A stretch of DNA of 64,000 bases from Paraburkholderia sp. UYCP14C (GTDB lineage Bacteria > Pseudomonadota > Gammaproteobacteria > Burkholderiales > Burkholderiaceae): positions 186,001 through 250,000 of the forward strand of contig NZ_SELS01000004.1 in assembly GCF_004197395.1 (NCBI RefSeq), in the 5' to 3' direction. This document shows positions 20,411-29,262 of this stretch, piece after piece. The notes beneath the pieces are model-generated. The model searched no databases and was not told the origin of the DNA. It worked only from the letters and a program-made list of their open reading frames with translations. The position numbers and the translations under genes were made by a program. The first letter of the stretch is position 1; every line of letters begins with the position of its first letter.

Positions 20411-21361
20411 ATGGAATTTTTCCGTTTCCGTAAAGACATTCCGTTCATGCAGCGCGCGTTGGTCTTCAACGCGATCTCGCTGATCACCTTCCTCGCCGCC
20501 GTGTTCTTCCTCGTGCATCGCGGGCTGCATCTGTCGGTGGAATTCACCGGCGGTACCGTGATCGAGGTTCAGTATCCGGGCGCGGTGCCGCTCGACCCGG
20601 TGCGCAACACGCTCGGCAAGCTCGGCTATGCCGACGCGCAGGTGCAGAACTTCGGCTCCTCGCGCGACGTGCTGATCCGTCTGCCGCTGAAGTCGGGCTT
20701 CACGTCCGCTCAGCAGAGCGACCAGGTGATGGGCGCGCTGAAGGCCGAGACGCCCGAGGTGCAGTTGCAGCGTGTCGAGTTCGTCGGTCCGCAGGTCGGC
20801 AAGGAGCTCGCCACCGACGGTCTGCTCGCGCTCGCCTGCGTGGTGGCCGGCATCGTGATCTACCTGTCGTTCCGCTTCGAATGGAAGTACGCGATCGCCG
20901 GCGTGATCGCCAACCTGCACGACGTCGTGATCATTCTCGGCTTCTTCGCGTTCTTCCAGTGGGAGTTCTCGCTGTCGGTGCTGGCCGCGGTGCTCGCGGT
21001 GCTCGGCTATTCGGTCAACGAGTCGGTGGTTATCTTCGACCGGATTCGCGAAACCTTCCGCCGCGAACGCAAGATGAGCGTGATCGAAGTGATCAACCAC
21101 GCGATCACCAGCACGATGTCGCGAACCATCATCACGCACGGCTGTACGCAGATGATGGTGCTGTCGATGTTCCTGTTCGGCGGCCCGACGCTGCACTACT
21201 TCGCACTCGCGCTGACGGTCGGTATTCTGTTCGGTATCTACTCGTCGGTGTTCGTCGCCGCGGCGCTTGCCATGTGGTTCGGCGTCAAGCGCGAAGACCT
21301 GATCAAGGACAAGAAGGAAGCCCACGATCCGGAAGATCCGAACGCGGGCGCGCAGGTTTGA
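20411..21361 (+). CDS. secF: Protein translocase subunit SecF
   Basis: The 316-residue partner of SecD has six membrane segments. Diagnostic motifs are LSVEFTGGTVIEV in the periplasmic domain and VLGYSVNESVVIFDRIRE in the helical core, then SRTIITHG. A strong terminator lies 37 bp after the stop, ending the yajC-secD-secF unit. Confidence 0.96.
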   Translation: MEFFRFRKDIPFMQRALVFNAISLITFLAAVFFLVHRGLHLSVEFTGGTVIEVQYPGAVPLDPVRNTLGKLGYADAQVQNFGSSRDVLIRLPLKSGFTSAQQSDQVMGALKAETPEVQLQRVEFVGPQVGKELATDGLLALACVVAGIVIYLSFRFEWKYAIAGVIANLHDVVIILGFFAFFQWEFSLSVLAAVLAVLGYSVNESVVIFDRIRETFRRERKMSVIEVINHAITSTMSRTIITHGCTQMMVLSMFLFGGPTLHYFALALTVGILFGIYSSVFVAAALAMWFGVKREDLIKDKKEAHDPEDPNAGAQV

Positions 21362-21397
21362 TGCGCGCGTAGCCGCTGAGGCTTGCGCAAAATAAAG

Positions 21398-21425
21398 AAG
21401 GCCGGTTCTCGCGAACCGGCCTTTT
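21398..21425 (+). terminator. terminator of secDF
   Basis: AAGGCCGGTTC, loop TCGC and GAACCGGCCTT form a perfect 11-bp stem followed by TTT on the plus strand. On the minus strand the stem is followed by TTCTTTATTTT, so it can also end the convergent transporter gene. Confidence 0.9.
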
Positions 21426-21461
21426 GCGTTTACGTCGTGCGCCGTCGTTGCCGGCTCGGAC

Positions 21462-22739
21462 CTAGCGGAACCCCAGCTTGCGACGCGCCCCAAGCAGCGC
21501 CGCGATGCTCAGCAGCGCGGCGAACATCACGTAGTAGCTCGGCGCCGCCTTCGAACCGGTCGCGCTGATCAGCCACGCGATGATGAACGGGCCGAAGCCG
21601 CCGAAGATCGTCACCGCGATGTTATAGGCGAGCGACATGCCGGTCGTGCGCGTCTGCACCGGGAAGATCTCCGACAGCAGGCCAGGCGTCGCGCCAAAGT
21701 AGCCGCTGACCAGAAAGCCGAACACAATCTGCCACACGATCAGCGTGCCGAAGCTCGGATGCGCGATCAGCAACGCGAACGCCGGATAGACGAGCACGAG
21801 CAGCAGCACGGCCGCGCCCAGCATGATGCGTGTGCGTCCATGCAGGTCCGACCAATGCCCCGCCACCGGCGAGAACACCATCTGGATCAGCCCCGTCACC
21901 GCGATCGCCGAGAACGCGACCGACGGCGCGAGCCCCAGTTGCCGCACACCATAGGTCGGCATGAACAGCATCAGATACGCGGACACGGTCCCGAGGATCA
22001 CCACGCCCATCGCGATCACGAGCCGCAGTTTCTGCGTCGCGAAGGTATCGCGCAGCGGCGTCTGCGTCGTTTCGGCAGCGAGGAATTCGGGCGTCTCGTC
22101 GAGCCTCGTGCGGATGTAGAACGCGACCGGCCCGATCAGCAGACCGAAGAAGAACGGCACGCGCCAGCCCCACGATGCCATCTGCTCCGGCGACAGTTGC
22201 CCGGTCAGCAACGCGCCGAAGCCGGCGGCGAGCAACGTCGTCAGCCCCTGGCTCGCCATCTGCCAGCTCGCGTAGAAGCCGCGCCGCCCCGGCACGTGCT
22301 CGGCGAGAAACGCGGTCGCGCTGCCGAACTCGCCGCCGGCCGAGAAGCCCTGCATCAGCCGCGCGAGCACGAGGACCAGCGGCGCGGCGAGGCCGATGCT
22401 CTGATAGGTCGGCAGAATCGCGATGATCAGCGTGCCGCCCATCATCAGCAGGATGGAAAGCGTGAGCGCCGCCTTGCGCCCGCAGCGGTCCGAATACGCG
22501 CCGATCACGATTGCGCCGAGCGGCCGCATGAAAAACGACACGCCGAACGTCCCGAGCGTGAGCAGCAGCGATACGGTCTCGTTGCCGGCCGGAAAAAACA
22601 GCTTGGAGATGATCACGGCGAAAAAGCCGTACACCACGAGGTCGAACCATTCGAGCGCGTTGCCGATCGAGGCGGCCACCACCGCGCGCCACGAATTCTG
22701 CCGGCTTCCCGCGACGCTTGCTGCTGTCGTTGCATTCAT
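21462..22739 (-). CDS. MFS transporter, metabolite:H+ symporter (MHS) family
   Basis: The 425-residue protein has twelve predicted membrane helices. The MHS hallmarks are ASIGNALEWFDLVVYGFFA at the N-terminus, FFMRPLGAIVIGAYSDRCGRK in the loop 2-3 region and LMQGFSAGGEFGSATAFLAE in helix 5. Such proteins import organic acids or related metabolites (citrate, alpha-ketoglutarate, shikimate, betaine) with protons. The substrate cannot be told from sequence. It stands alone, convergent with secF. Confidence 0.88.
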   Translation of the reverse strand: MNATTAASVAGSRQNSWRAVVAASIGNALEWFDLVVYGFFAVIISKLFFPAGNETVSLLLTLGTFGVSFFMRPLGAIVIGAYSDRCGRKAALTLSILLMMGGTLIIAILPTYQSIGLAAPLVLVLARLMQGFSAGGEFGSATAFLAEHVPGRRGFYASWQMASQGLTTLLAAGFGALLTGQLSPEQMASWGWRVPFFFGLLIGPVAFYIRTRLDETPEFLAAETTQTPLRDTFATQKLRLVIAMGVVILGTVSAYLMLFMPTYGVRQLGLAPSVAFSAIAVTGLIQMVFSPVAGHWSDLHGRTRIMLGAAVLLLVLVYPAFALLIAHPSFGTLIVWQIVFGFLVSGYFGATPGLLSEIFPVQTRTTGMSLAYNIAVTIFGGFGPFIIAWLISATGSKAAPSYYVMFAALLSIAALLGARRKLGFR

Positions 22740-22893
22740 CCAGATCTCCTGTGCTGCGCGAAATATTTATCGACGCGAACGCGTGACGTCCGCGCTGGCC
22801 ATGCGGGCAACGCGCACCACCGGCATGACTGCATGCGCGCTATTTAACTGAAAAAATAAAAGTGAAGCGAGCAACAAATGGGCCGATGCCAGC

Positions 22894-22922
22894 CCATGCG
22901 TGCCGATGCGCGCCACGCATGG
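22894..22922. repeat. inverted repeat upstream of the MHS transporter gene
   Basis: CCATGCGTG (22894-22902) and CACGCATGG (22914-22922) are perfect 9-bp arms with an 11-bp spacer. The site lies in the 317-bp gap between the transporter start (22739) and the yceI end (23057), a fair location for an operator. Apart from this repeat and the adjacent terminator, nothing else is evident in the gap. Confidence 0.4.
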
Positions 22923-22945
22923 CCGTGGCGTTTGCTACAGGCGAT

Positions 22946-22984
22946 AAAAAACCGCTTCGTCGGTAAACGACCGAAGCGGTTTTC
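22946..22984 (-). terminator. terminator of the cytochrome b561/yceI operon
   Basis: AAAAACCGCTTCG (22946-22958) and CGAAGCGGTTTTC (22972-22984) pair over about 12 bp. Read on the minus strand, the stem is followed by a T-run after CGGTTTTTTAT. It ends the operon whose last gene stops at 23057. Confidence 0.8.
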
Positions 22985-23056
22985 GTGTTGCGGCGCAGCG
23001 CGAATCGAATCGCAATAGCGTCCAGCGCGCCGGCAGTTGCAAAGGCGCCGTCGCGC

Positions 23057-23638
23057 TTACTGCTGCTTGATACCTTCCGACTGGATATGCAGGCGGGTCT
23101 GCATGCTGAAGCCGTACTTCGCGCCGAAGTCCATGCCGTAGTCGGCGCGATTGAATTCGGTGCTCGCCTCGACGCCGCACACTTCGCGCTTGAGCACCGG
23201 ATGCGGCATGCACTTGAATGAATCGATCTTCAGATTCACCGGCTTCGTGATGCCGCGAATCGTCAGCGTGCCGATCACCTCGACCGGCTTGTCGCCGTCG
23301 AACTTGATCTCGGTGCCCTTGTAGGTCACCGACGGATACTTCGCGACGTCGAAGAACGCGTCGGACTTCAGGTGATCGTCGAGCTTCGGATTGCCGGTCT
23401 GCACCGAAGCGGGATCGACGCTCACGTCGACGGTGCCGGTTTTGGCCGCGCGATCGAGCGTCACCGTTCCCGTGGTTTTCGTGAATTTGCCGCGCCAGAT
23501 CGACAGACCGCCGAGGTGGTCGGCCTCGAAGCTCGGAAACGTATGCATCGGATCAAGCGTATAGGTATCGGCGGCGAACGCGCCGAGCGACAGCGACGAA
23601 GCCAGCGCGCCAACGGCGATCAACATGGACGTTCTCAA
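23057..23638 (-). CDS. YceI family periplasmic protein
   Basis: The 193-residue protein has a signal peptide (cleavage probably after AFA, residue 22) and the YceI lipocalin-like fold start [20 protein letters not shown]. YceI proteins bind polyisoprenoid or amphiphilic ligands in the periplasm. The chosen start is TTG 23638, with AGGAG 6 nt upstream; ATG 23626 is four codons inside and too far from the ribosome site. It is the last gene of a three-gene unit with a second YceI and cytochrome b561. Confidence 0.88.
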   Translation of the reverse strand: MRTSMLIAVGALASSLSLGAFAADTYTLDPMHTFPSFEADHLGGLSIWRGKFTKTTGTVTLDRAAKTGTVDVSVDPASVQTGNPKLDDHLKSDAFFDVAKYPSVTYKGTEIKFDGDKPVEVIGTLTIRGITKPVNLKIDSFKCMPHPVLKREVCGVEASTEFNRADYGMDFGAKYGFSMQTRLHIQSEGIKQQ

Positions 23639-23737
23639 TTCGTGCTCCTGTTTTGCGTTGAAAATCGCGGTGCAACCTGCGGTGAGAAAACGGCCGCGCC
23701 CCACGTGGCACGGCGGACATCACGAACGCCGCACGCG

Positions 23738-24301
23738 TTACTTATGTGCGGCGACGATATGAAACTTGATCACGACCTCGTCGGCGACGACCGACGTGTC
23801 CTTCCATTCGCCGGTGCCGATGTCGAACTGCGAGCGCTTGATCGGCAGCGCGCCGTCGAAGGTTTGCGTCGCGCCCTGCTGGCTCACGGTGACCGGCACC
23901 ACCACCGTCTCCGACTTGCCCTTGATGGTCAGCTTGCCGGTCACCTTGAACTGGTTGCCGCCCGCCGGCGCGATCGCGCTCGACACGAACGTCGCGCTCG
24001 GAAAGGCCTTCGCGTCGAACCATTCCTTGCCGCGCACCTGCTCGTTGTAGCTCTCGTCGCCGAGATCGTAGCTGGCGATGTCGATATCGAGCTGCGCGCT
24101 GCCGGCCGTCGGCTTGGCCGGATCGAAGCTGACCTGCGCGGTGAACTTGTTGAACTTGCCTTCGACCGGCACGTTCATCTGCTTCGAGGTGGCCGTCACT
24201 GAGCTCTTCGCGACGTCGACCTGCGCGAGCGCCACGCCTGCGGCGGAGAGCGACGCCGCCGCGAACGCGGCCAGCATGTAGCGATAAAACGAAACCTTCA
24301 T
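23738..24301 (-). CDS. YceI family periplasmic protein
   Basis: This 187-residue YceI paralogue has a signal peptide ending ...GVALAQ near residue 27. It continues with VDVAKSSVTATSKQMNVPVE and the C-terminal family block KRSQFDIGTGEW with a VADEVVIKFHI strand. The start ATG 24301 has AAGGAC nearby. It lies 8 bp after the cytochrome b561 gene, implying co-transcription; the two YceI copies in this operon are only distantly similar. Confidence 0.9.
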   Translation of the reverse strand: MKVSFYRYMLAAFAAASLSAAGVALAQVDVAKSSVTATSKQMNVPVEGKFNKFTAQVSFDPAKPTAGSAQLDIDIASYDLGDESYNEQVRGKEWFDAKAFPSATFVSSAIAPAGGNQFKVTGKLTIKGKSETVVVPVTVSQQGATQTFDGALPIKRSQFDIGTGEWKDTSVVADEVVIKFHIVAAHK

Positions 24302-24309
24302 GGTTGTCC

Positions 24310-24870
24310 TTATTTGAGGAAAGGGATCATGCGCGACAGCAGTCCGTCGCGATCGAGCCATTGATGCTTGAGCGCCGCCGCGACGTGCAATGCGACCAGC
24401 ACGAGCAACGTGTAATTCAACGCGATGTGCAGGTTCTTCAGCACTTCCTTCAGGTGCGGATCGGGCGCGATGATGCGCGGTAGCGGAATCAGCCCGAGGT
24501 AGACGACCGGCACGTTCGCCGCCGAGCTATACAGATAGCCGGACACGGGGATCACGATCATCAGCACGTACAGCAGCAGATGCGTGAGATGCGCGGCGCC
24601 GCGCTGCCAGGTCGGCATGCGGCGCGGCATCGGCGGCGCGCCGTAGATCGCGCGCCACACGATGCGCACGATCGCAAGCGCGAACACGGTCACGCCGATC
24701 CATTTGTGCCATGAGAAATAGCGCAGCTTGGTGGGCGTGAAGCCCGGGATGTCGGTCATCACCCAGCCGAGCGCAAAGCCGCAGACTATCAGCAGCGCGA
24801 TCAGCCAGTGAAAGGCGATGGCGGTCCGCGTGTACGACTCCCGGGTACCGAACGATGGATTGTGTGTCAT
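24310..24870 (-). CDS. Cytochrome b561 family protein
   Basis: The 186-residue inner-membrane protein has four predicted helices with haem-ligand histidines in AIAFHWLIALL, SWHKWIGVTVF, AHLTHLLLYV and LVALHVAAALKHQWLDRDG. It is a CybB-like di-haem b-type cytochrome that passes electrons between quinol and periplasmic acceptors. Neighbouring yceI genes are a recurrent association. Confidence 0.92.
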   Translation of the reverse strand: MTHNPSFGTRESYTRTAIAFHWLIALLIVCGFALGWVMTDIPGFTPTKLRYFSWHKWIGVTVFALAIVRIVWRAIYGAPPMPRRMPTWQRGAAHLTHLLLYVLMIVIPVSGYLYSSAANVPVVYLGLIPLPRIIAPDPHLKEVLKNLHIALNYTLLVLVALHVAAALKHQWLDRDGLLSRMIPFLK

Positions 24871-25309
24871 GACAGATCAACGCAGGCTTATGAGAAGTTA
24901 ACGGGGCGCCGCGGCCTGCTATTCCGCGCTAACTCCCGTGCATCGGCACGGCGCGCGCGGCCGATGCGGCGGACATCATCGCCGCACAGGGCGCCGGGCA
25001 TGCCAAGGCCGCCATGCTACCCCAAGCGCGAAAAGCTGGCTGTAGCGCATCGGCGGAACGGGCCCGAATTTTGCACGCACCGGCGCCCGGACGGCGCCGC
25101 TACGTTGAACGAATCGGGGACAGAAAGCTTCAGAGCGACGCCGTACCAGCCCGGACCCGCTTGCGGCAGGTCGGCGCCAGGCCCCGTGCCGCGCGCGGTT
25201 CGCGCCGGTCGCGAGGCCGCGTTTGGTACTATTGCTGCTCACCGCCGCCCGACTCCTCGTAAAGAGCAGGCTTTGCACGCCGCCACTACGTCGTTAGCCC
25301 ATCTGCCGC
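24871..25309. other. 439-bp divergent intergenic region
   Basis: This separates the cytochrome b561 gene (minus) and the first pqiA-like gene (plus), so it should carry promoters for both. It is GC-rich. Frames crossing it show no family features and are treated as non-coding. No clear operator or hairpin was picked out. Confidence 0.4.
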
Positions 25310-26026
25310 ATGGAACATGACAACCTGATCGCGTGCCATGAATGCGACACGCTGCTCCGCAAGCCACGGCTTGTCGGGCGCGTCGCCGCGCGCTGTCCGC
25401 GCTGCGGCGCGACGCTCCTTCGCGGCGTCTCGCGCAAGCTCGACGCGATCTGCGCGCTGACGCTCGCCGCGCTGATTACGTTCGTGATCGCGCAGGGCTT
25501 TCCGATCGTCGAACTCGAAACCAACGGCATCACGTCGCAGACTACTCTGTTCGGCGCGCTCGTCGCGCTGTGGGGCGAGGACATGGAGATCGTCGCCGTG
25601 ATGGTGTTCTGCTCGACGATCCTCTTTCCGCTCACCGAACTCGTCGCGTTGCTGTACGTGCTGGTGCCGCTGCGCGCCGGCTACGTGCCCGCGCACTTCA
25701 AACGCGTGATGCGCGCGATCCAGTTCGTGCGGCCGTGGGGCATGATCGAAGTGTTCATGCTCGGCGTGCTGATCACGATCGTGAAGATGGTGAGCCTCGC
25801 GCGGGTGATTCCCGAAGCGGCACTGTTCGCGTTCGGCGCGCTGACGCTGATGTTCGCGGTGGTCGTCACGTTCGATCCGCGCGTGCTGTGGGACGTCGCC
25901 GACGAAATCGACCCGAGCGGCACACGGCCGTTGCCGCGCACGTCGGCCGACAGCGTTGGCGGCACGACCAACCGCGCTGCGGGCAGCGCTCCGCCCGGCT
26001 TACCGCCCACGCCGCGCGAAGGATGA
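25310..26026 (+). CDS. pqiA: PqiA-like membrane protein, first half
   Basis: The 238-residue protein begins with two CxxC pairs (ACHEC and PRCG) forming a rubredoxin-like zinc/iron knuckle. It then has four membrane helices with AQGFPIVELE and WGMIEVFMLGVLITIVKMV, matching one of the two repeated domains of E. coli PqiA. PqiA is the inner-membrane partner of the MCE protein PqiB in lipid transport across the envelope. Here the domains are encoded as two genes; the second begins 7 bp downstream. The C-terminal 35 residues are low-complexity. Confidence 0.88.
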   Translation: MEHDNLIACHECDTLLRKPRLVGRVAARCPRCGATLLRGVSRKLDAICALTLAALITFVIAQGFPIVELETNGITSQTTLFGALVALWGEDMEIVAVMVFCSTILFPLTELVALLYVLVPLRAGYVPAHFKRVMRAIQFVRPWGMIEVFMLGVLITIVKMVSLARVIPEAALFAFGALTLMFAVVVTFDPRVLWDVADEIDPSGTRPLPRTSADSVGGTTNRAAGSAPPGLPPTPREG

Positions 26027-26033
26027 GTCCGCG

Positions 26034-26684
26034 ATGAAATACGTCACCGCGAAACGCGCAGGCCTTCTGTCCTGCCACTCGTGCGGGCGCGTCGAACCGC
26101 GCGTCCGCTCGGTCACGCAACAGCACTGCGGCCGCTGCGGCGCGCCTTTGCACTCACGCAACCCCGACAGCCTGATGCGCACGTGGGCGCTGCTGATCGC
26201 CGCGGCGCTGCTGTATATTCCGGCGAACCTGCTGCCGGTGATGCACACGGCGTCGCTGCTCGGCTCCGAGGACGACACCATCATGAGCGGCGTCGTCTAC
26301 TTCTGGACCTCCGGCGACTGGCCGCTCGCGGTAATCGTGTTCATCGCCAGCATCATGGTGCCGATGCTGAAGCTGTCGGTGCTCGTGCTGCTCACCATCA
26401 CCGCGCAGCGCCGCTCGCGCTGGCGTCCGCAACAACGCACGACGCTGTACCGGATGGTCGAGCGGATCGGCCGCTGGTCGATGCTCGACGTGTTCGTCGT
26501 CACGCTCACCGTCGCGCTCGTGCGTTTCAAATCGCTGGCCGTGATCACGGCCGGCCCGGGCGCGATCGCGTTCGGCTCGGTCGTGATCCTGACGATGCTC
26601 GCCTCCATGCAATTCGATCCACGACTCATCTGGGACCCCGTGGAAAGCAGTACCCCAACACCTCAGGATCTCGACCATGACTAG
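26034..26684 (+). CDS. pqiA: PqiA-like membrane protein, second half
   Basis: This 216-residue partner repeats the architecture: SCHSCG and CGRCGAP cysteine pairs, then helices with IPANLLPVMHT, WPLAVIVFIASIMVPMLKL and MLDVFVVTLTVALV. ATG 26034 is 7 bp after the preceding stop. Its end overlaps the pqiB start by 8 bp, indicating translational coupling. Together with the first half it makes up one PqiA equivalent. Confidence 0.88.
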   Translation: MKYVTAKRAGLLSCHSCGRVEPRVRSVTQQHCGRCGAPLHSRNPDSLMRTWALLIAAALLYIPANLLPVMHTASLLGSEDDTIMSGVVYFWTSGDWPLAVIVFIASIMVPMLKLSVLVLLTITAQRRSRWRPQQRTTLYRMVERIGRWSMLDVFVVTLTVALVRFKSLAVITAGPGAIAFGSVVILTMLASMQFDPRLIWDPVESSTPTPQDLDHD

Positions 26685-28338
26685 CCCGCAAGGACCGACG
26701 CCCGCTTCCGATGACGCGCCGCGCAACGATTCGAACGGACCCAGACTGCCGCCCCACCTGCCCGACCCCGAGATCGAACCGCGCAGCCGCTGGCTGCCGT
26801 CGCTCGTCTGGGTGATTCCGCTGATCGCCGCGCTGATCGGCATCGCGCTCGTCGTCAAGTCGGTGACCGAGCGCGGACCCGTGATCACGATCAGCTTCAT
26901 CAGCGCGGAAGGGCTCGAGCCGGGCAAGACCCAGGTCAAGTACAAGGACGTCGCCATCGGTGCGGTGAAGACGATCACGCTGTCGGATGATCTGTCGCAC
27001 GTGCTGGTGCAGGTGCAGCTCACCAAGGAAGGCGGCAAGTTCGCGGTCAAGGACTCGCGCTTCTGGGTGGTGCGGCCGCGCGTCGGCGCGAGCGGCGTAT
27101 CGGGTCTGACGACGCTGCTGTCGGGCGCGTACATCGGCGCCGACGCGGGCCGCTCGACCGACGGCGAGAGCCGCTTCGTCGGCCTCGAAACGCCCCCGCC
27201 CATCACCGGTGACCAGAAAGGCCGTCAGTTCACGCTGCACGGCGAGTCGCTCGGCTCGATCGACATCGGCTCGCCGATCTTCTACCGGCGCGTGCAGGTC
27301 GGCCAGGTGGTCGGCTTCTCGCTCGACAAGGACGGCACCGGCGTGACGATGCAGGTGTTCGTATCGGCGCCGTTCGACCAGTACGTCGGCACCAACACGC
27401 GCTGGTGGCATGCGAGCGGCGTCGATCTGCGGCTCGATTCGAGCGGCTTCAAGCTGAACACGCAATCGCTCGCGACGGTGATCGTCGGCGGTCTGTCGTT
27501 CCAGTCGCCGCCCGGCCAGAACATGGGTCCGCAGGCGCCGAACAACCAGACGTTCCGCCTCGCTCCGGACGAAGCGGACGCGATGCGCGAACCGGACGGC
27601 ATCCCGCTGCGCGTCGTGATGAACTTCAACCAGTCGCTGCGCGGGCTGTCGATCGGCGCGCCGGTCGACTTCCGCGGCATCGTGCTCGGCCAGGTGACCA
27701 ATATCGGCATCGACTACGACCCGAAGACGCAGAGCTTCACGATGCCGGTCACGATGAACGTGTACCCCGACCGCCTCGGCAAGCGCTTCCGCGAGAGCGC
27801 GCCGCAGCCGGGCACGCTCGCCGGCGAGAACCTGCTGCAGGAGCTGGTCGGGCACGGCCTGCGCGGTCAGTTGCGCACCGGCAACCTGATCACGAGCCAG
27901 TTGTACGTGGCGCTCGACATCTTCCCGAAGGCCGCGCCGGCCAAGGTCGACGTCACGCGCGATCCGCTCGAGCTGCCGACCATTCCGAACACGCTCGACG
28001 AATTGCAGCTGCAGGTCGCCGACATCGCGAAGAAGCTCGACAAGGTGCCGTTCGACCAGATCGGCGAGAACCTGAACACCGCGCTGAAGAATGCCGACCA
28101 GCTGTTCTCGCGTCTCGACAAGGAAGTCGTGCCGCAGGCGCGCGACACGCTGAGCGCCGCGAAGCAGACCTTCAATTCGGCCCAGGCAACCTTGCAACAG
28201 GATTCGCCGATGCAGTCCGACGTTCATCAGGCGTTGCAGGAACTGACGCGCACGCTGCAGTCGCTGAACGCGCTGTCGGATTATCTCGAGCGTCATCCCG
28301 AATCGCTGTTGCGCGGTAAATCAGGAGATAAACCATGA
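26677..28338 (+). CDS. pqiB: PqiB-type MCE (MlaD family) intermembrane transport protein
   Basis: The 553-residue protein has one N-terminal membrane anchor (WLPSLVWVIPLIAALIGIAL, about residues 38-57) and three successive MCE domains, each with a strand such as GLEPGKTQVKYKDVAIGAV and GLSIGAPVDFRGIVLGQV. The C-terminal part (about 440-535) is a heptad-like helical region, which in PqiB builds the periplasm-spanning needle. It carries lipids between membranes. The pqiC stop/start overlap (ATGA) follows. Confidence 0.93.
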   Translation: MTSPQGPTPASDDAPRNDSNGPRLPPHLPDPEIEPRSRWLPSLVWVIPLIAALIGIALVVKSVTERGPVITISFISAEGLEPGKTQVKYKDVAIGAVKTITLSDDLSHVLVQVQLTKEGGKFAVKDSRFWVVRPRVGASGVSGLTTLLSGAYIGADAGRSTDGESRFVGLETPPPITGDQKGRQFTLHGESLGSIDIGSPIFYRRVQVGQVVGFSLDKDGTGVTMQVFVSAPFDQYVGTNTRWWHASGVDLRLDSSGFKLNTQSLATVIVGGLSFQSPPGQNMGPQAPNNQTFRLAPDEADAMREPDGIPLRVVMNFNQSLRGLSIGAPVDFRGIVLGQVTNIGIDYDPKTQSFTMPVTMNVYPDRLGKRFRESAPQPGTLAGENLLQELVGHGLRGQLRTGNLITSQLYVALDIFPKAAPAKVDVTRDPLELPTIPNTLDELQLQVADIAKKLDKVPFDQIGENLNTALKNADQLFSRLDKEVVPQARDTLSAAKQTFNSAQATLQQDSPMQSDVHQALQELTRTLQSLNALSDYLERHPESLLRGKSGDKP

Positions 28339-29108
28339 TGTTTGCCCGGCTCCCCCGTCCGCCGCGCGCGCTCGTGCGCGGTGCCGTACGCGGCGTCGCG
28401 TATGGCACCGCACTGGCTGCGGCGCTCGCCGTCGCGGCGTGCTCGTCGCCGTCGAGCCGTTTCTATACGCTGGGTGGCGCGGACAGCGCGGGCGCCGCCG
28501 CGAATGGCAGCGCGCCGGCCGTCGCGCGCACGGGCACCGCGCCCGCTTGGCTGATCGAAGTCGCGCCGGTCAACGTACCGCCGCAGGTGGCGAGAAATCA
28601 GCTGGTCGTGCAATCCGGGCCGACTCAGGTGCAACTGCTCGAACAGGAGCGCTGGGCGTCGCTGCCCGGCGATGAAATCCGCCGCGCGCTGTCGACGAAT
28701 CTGACGCAGCAACTCGGCACCATCGACGCGTTCGGCACCGCGCATCCCGACGACGTGGCCGTCTACCGCATCGCGATGAACGTGCAGCGCTTCGAGTCGT
28801 GGCCAGGCTCGCATGCGCTGATCGATGCGGTGTGGAGCGTGCGCGCCGTGCGCAGCAATGCGGTGATGACGTGTCGCAGCGTGGTCAGCGAGACGGTCGG
28901 CGGCGGCTACGACGCGCTCGTCGACGGACATCGGCGCGCGCTCGAGGAAGTGTCGACGCAGGTTGCGATGGGCGTGCGCGCGATGGCGGCAGCGGCCGCC
29001 GCTACCCCGCCCACGACGGGCCGGACTTCGTCTTCGGCCAGGCCGGCGGCGGCGCCGGTTGTGCCGCCCTGTCCTTCCACGGGCACGGCTGCGGGAGCCG
29101 GCGCCTGA
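28335..29108 (+). CDS. pqiC: PqiC-type lipoprotein (ABC-type transport auxiliary family)
   Basis: The 257-residue protein has an N-terminal signal with the lipobox AVAAC (lipid-modified Cys36), then SSRFYTLGG and the family core from about residues 70 to 220. PqiC is the outer-membrane lipoprotein that docks the PqiB needle. The start overlaps pqiB by 4 bp. The last 40 residues are Ala/Thr/Pro-rich and probably disordered. Confidence 0.88.
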   Translation: MMFARLPRPPRALVRGAVRGVAYGTALAAALAVAACSSPSSRFYTLGGADSAGAAANGSAPAVARTGTAPAWLIEVAPVNVPPQVARNQLVVQSGPTQVQLLEQERWASLPGDEIRRALSTNLTQQLGTIDAFGTAHPDDVAVYRIAMNVQRFESWPGSHALIDAVWSVRAVRSNAVMTCRSVVSETVGGGYDALVDGHRRALEEVSTQVAMGVRAMAAAAAATPPTTGRTSSSARPAAAPVVPPCPSTGTAAGAGA

Positions 29109-29120
29109 CAAGCCCGGCTG

Positions 29121-29177
29121 GCGCGGGCCCGGGTGAGCACGCATGGTGTACGCATGCAGGTTCATCCGGGCCCGCGC
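29121..29177. repeat. long-arm hairpin after pqiC
   Basis: GCGCGGGCCCGG (29121-29132) and CCGGGCCCGCGC (29166-29177) are perfect 12-bp arms around a 33-nt loop that itself contains ACGCATG twice. It lies 12 bp after the pqiC stop and may stabilise or end the pqi message. No T-tract follows, so a standard terminator is not shown. Confidence 0.45.
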
Positions 29178-29262
29178 TGACTTCAGCGCACAGCTTCAGC
29201 AGACGCGCACCCCCGATACCTGACGGTCCATTCGATCCCGCGCGCCTCTGCAGGACCACACC

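Noticed and set aside
24808-25320. 170-codon plus-strand frame in the region between cytochrome b561 and pqiA
   Set aside because: It overlaps the cytochrome gene start, is Arg/Pro/Ala-rich and shows no ribosome site or family.
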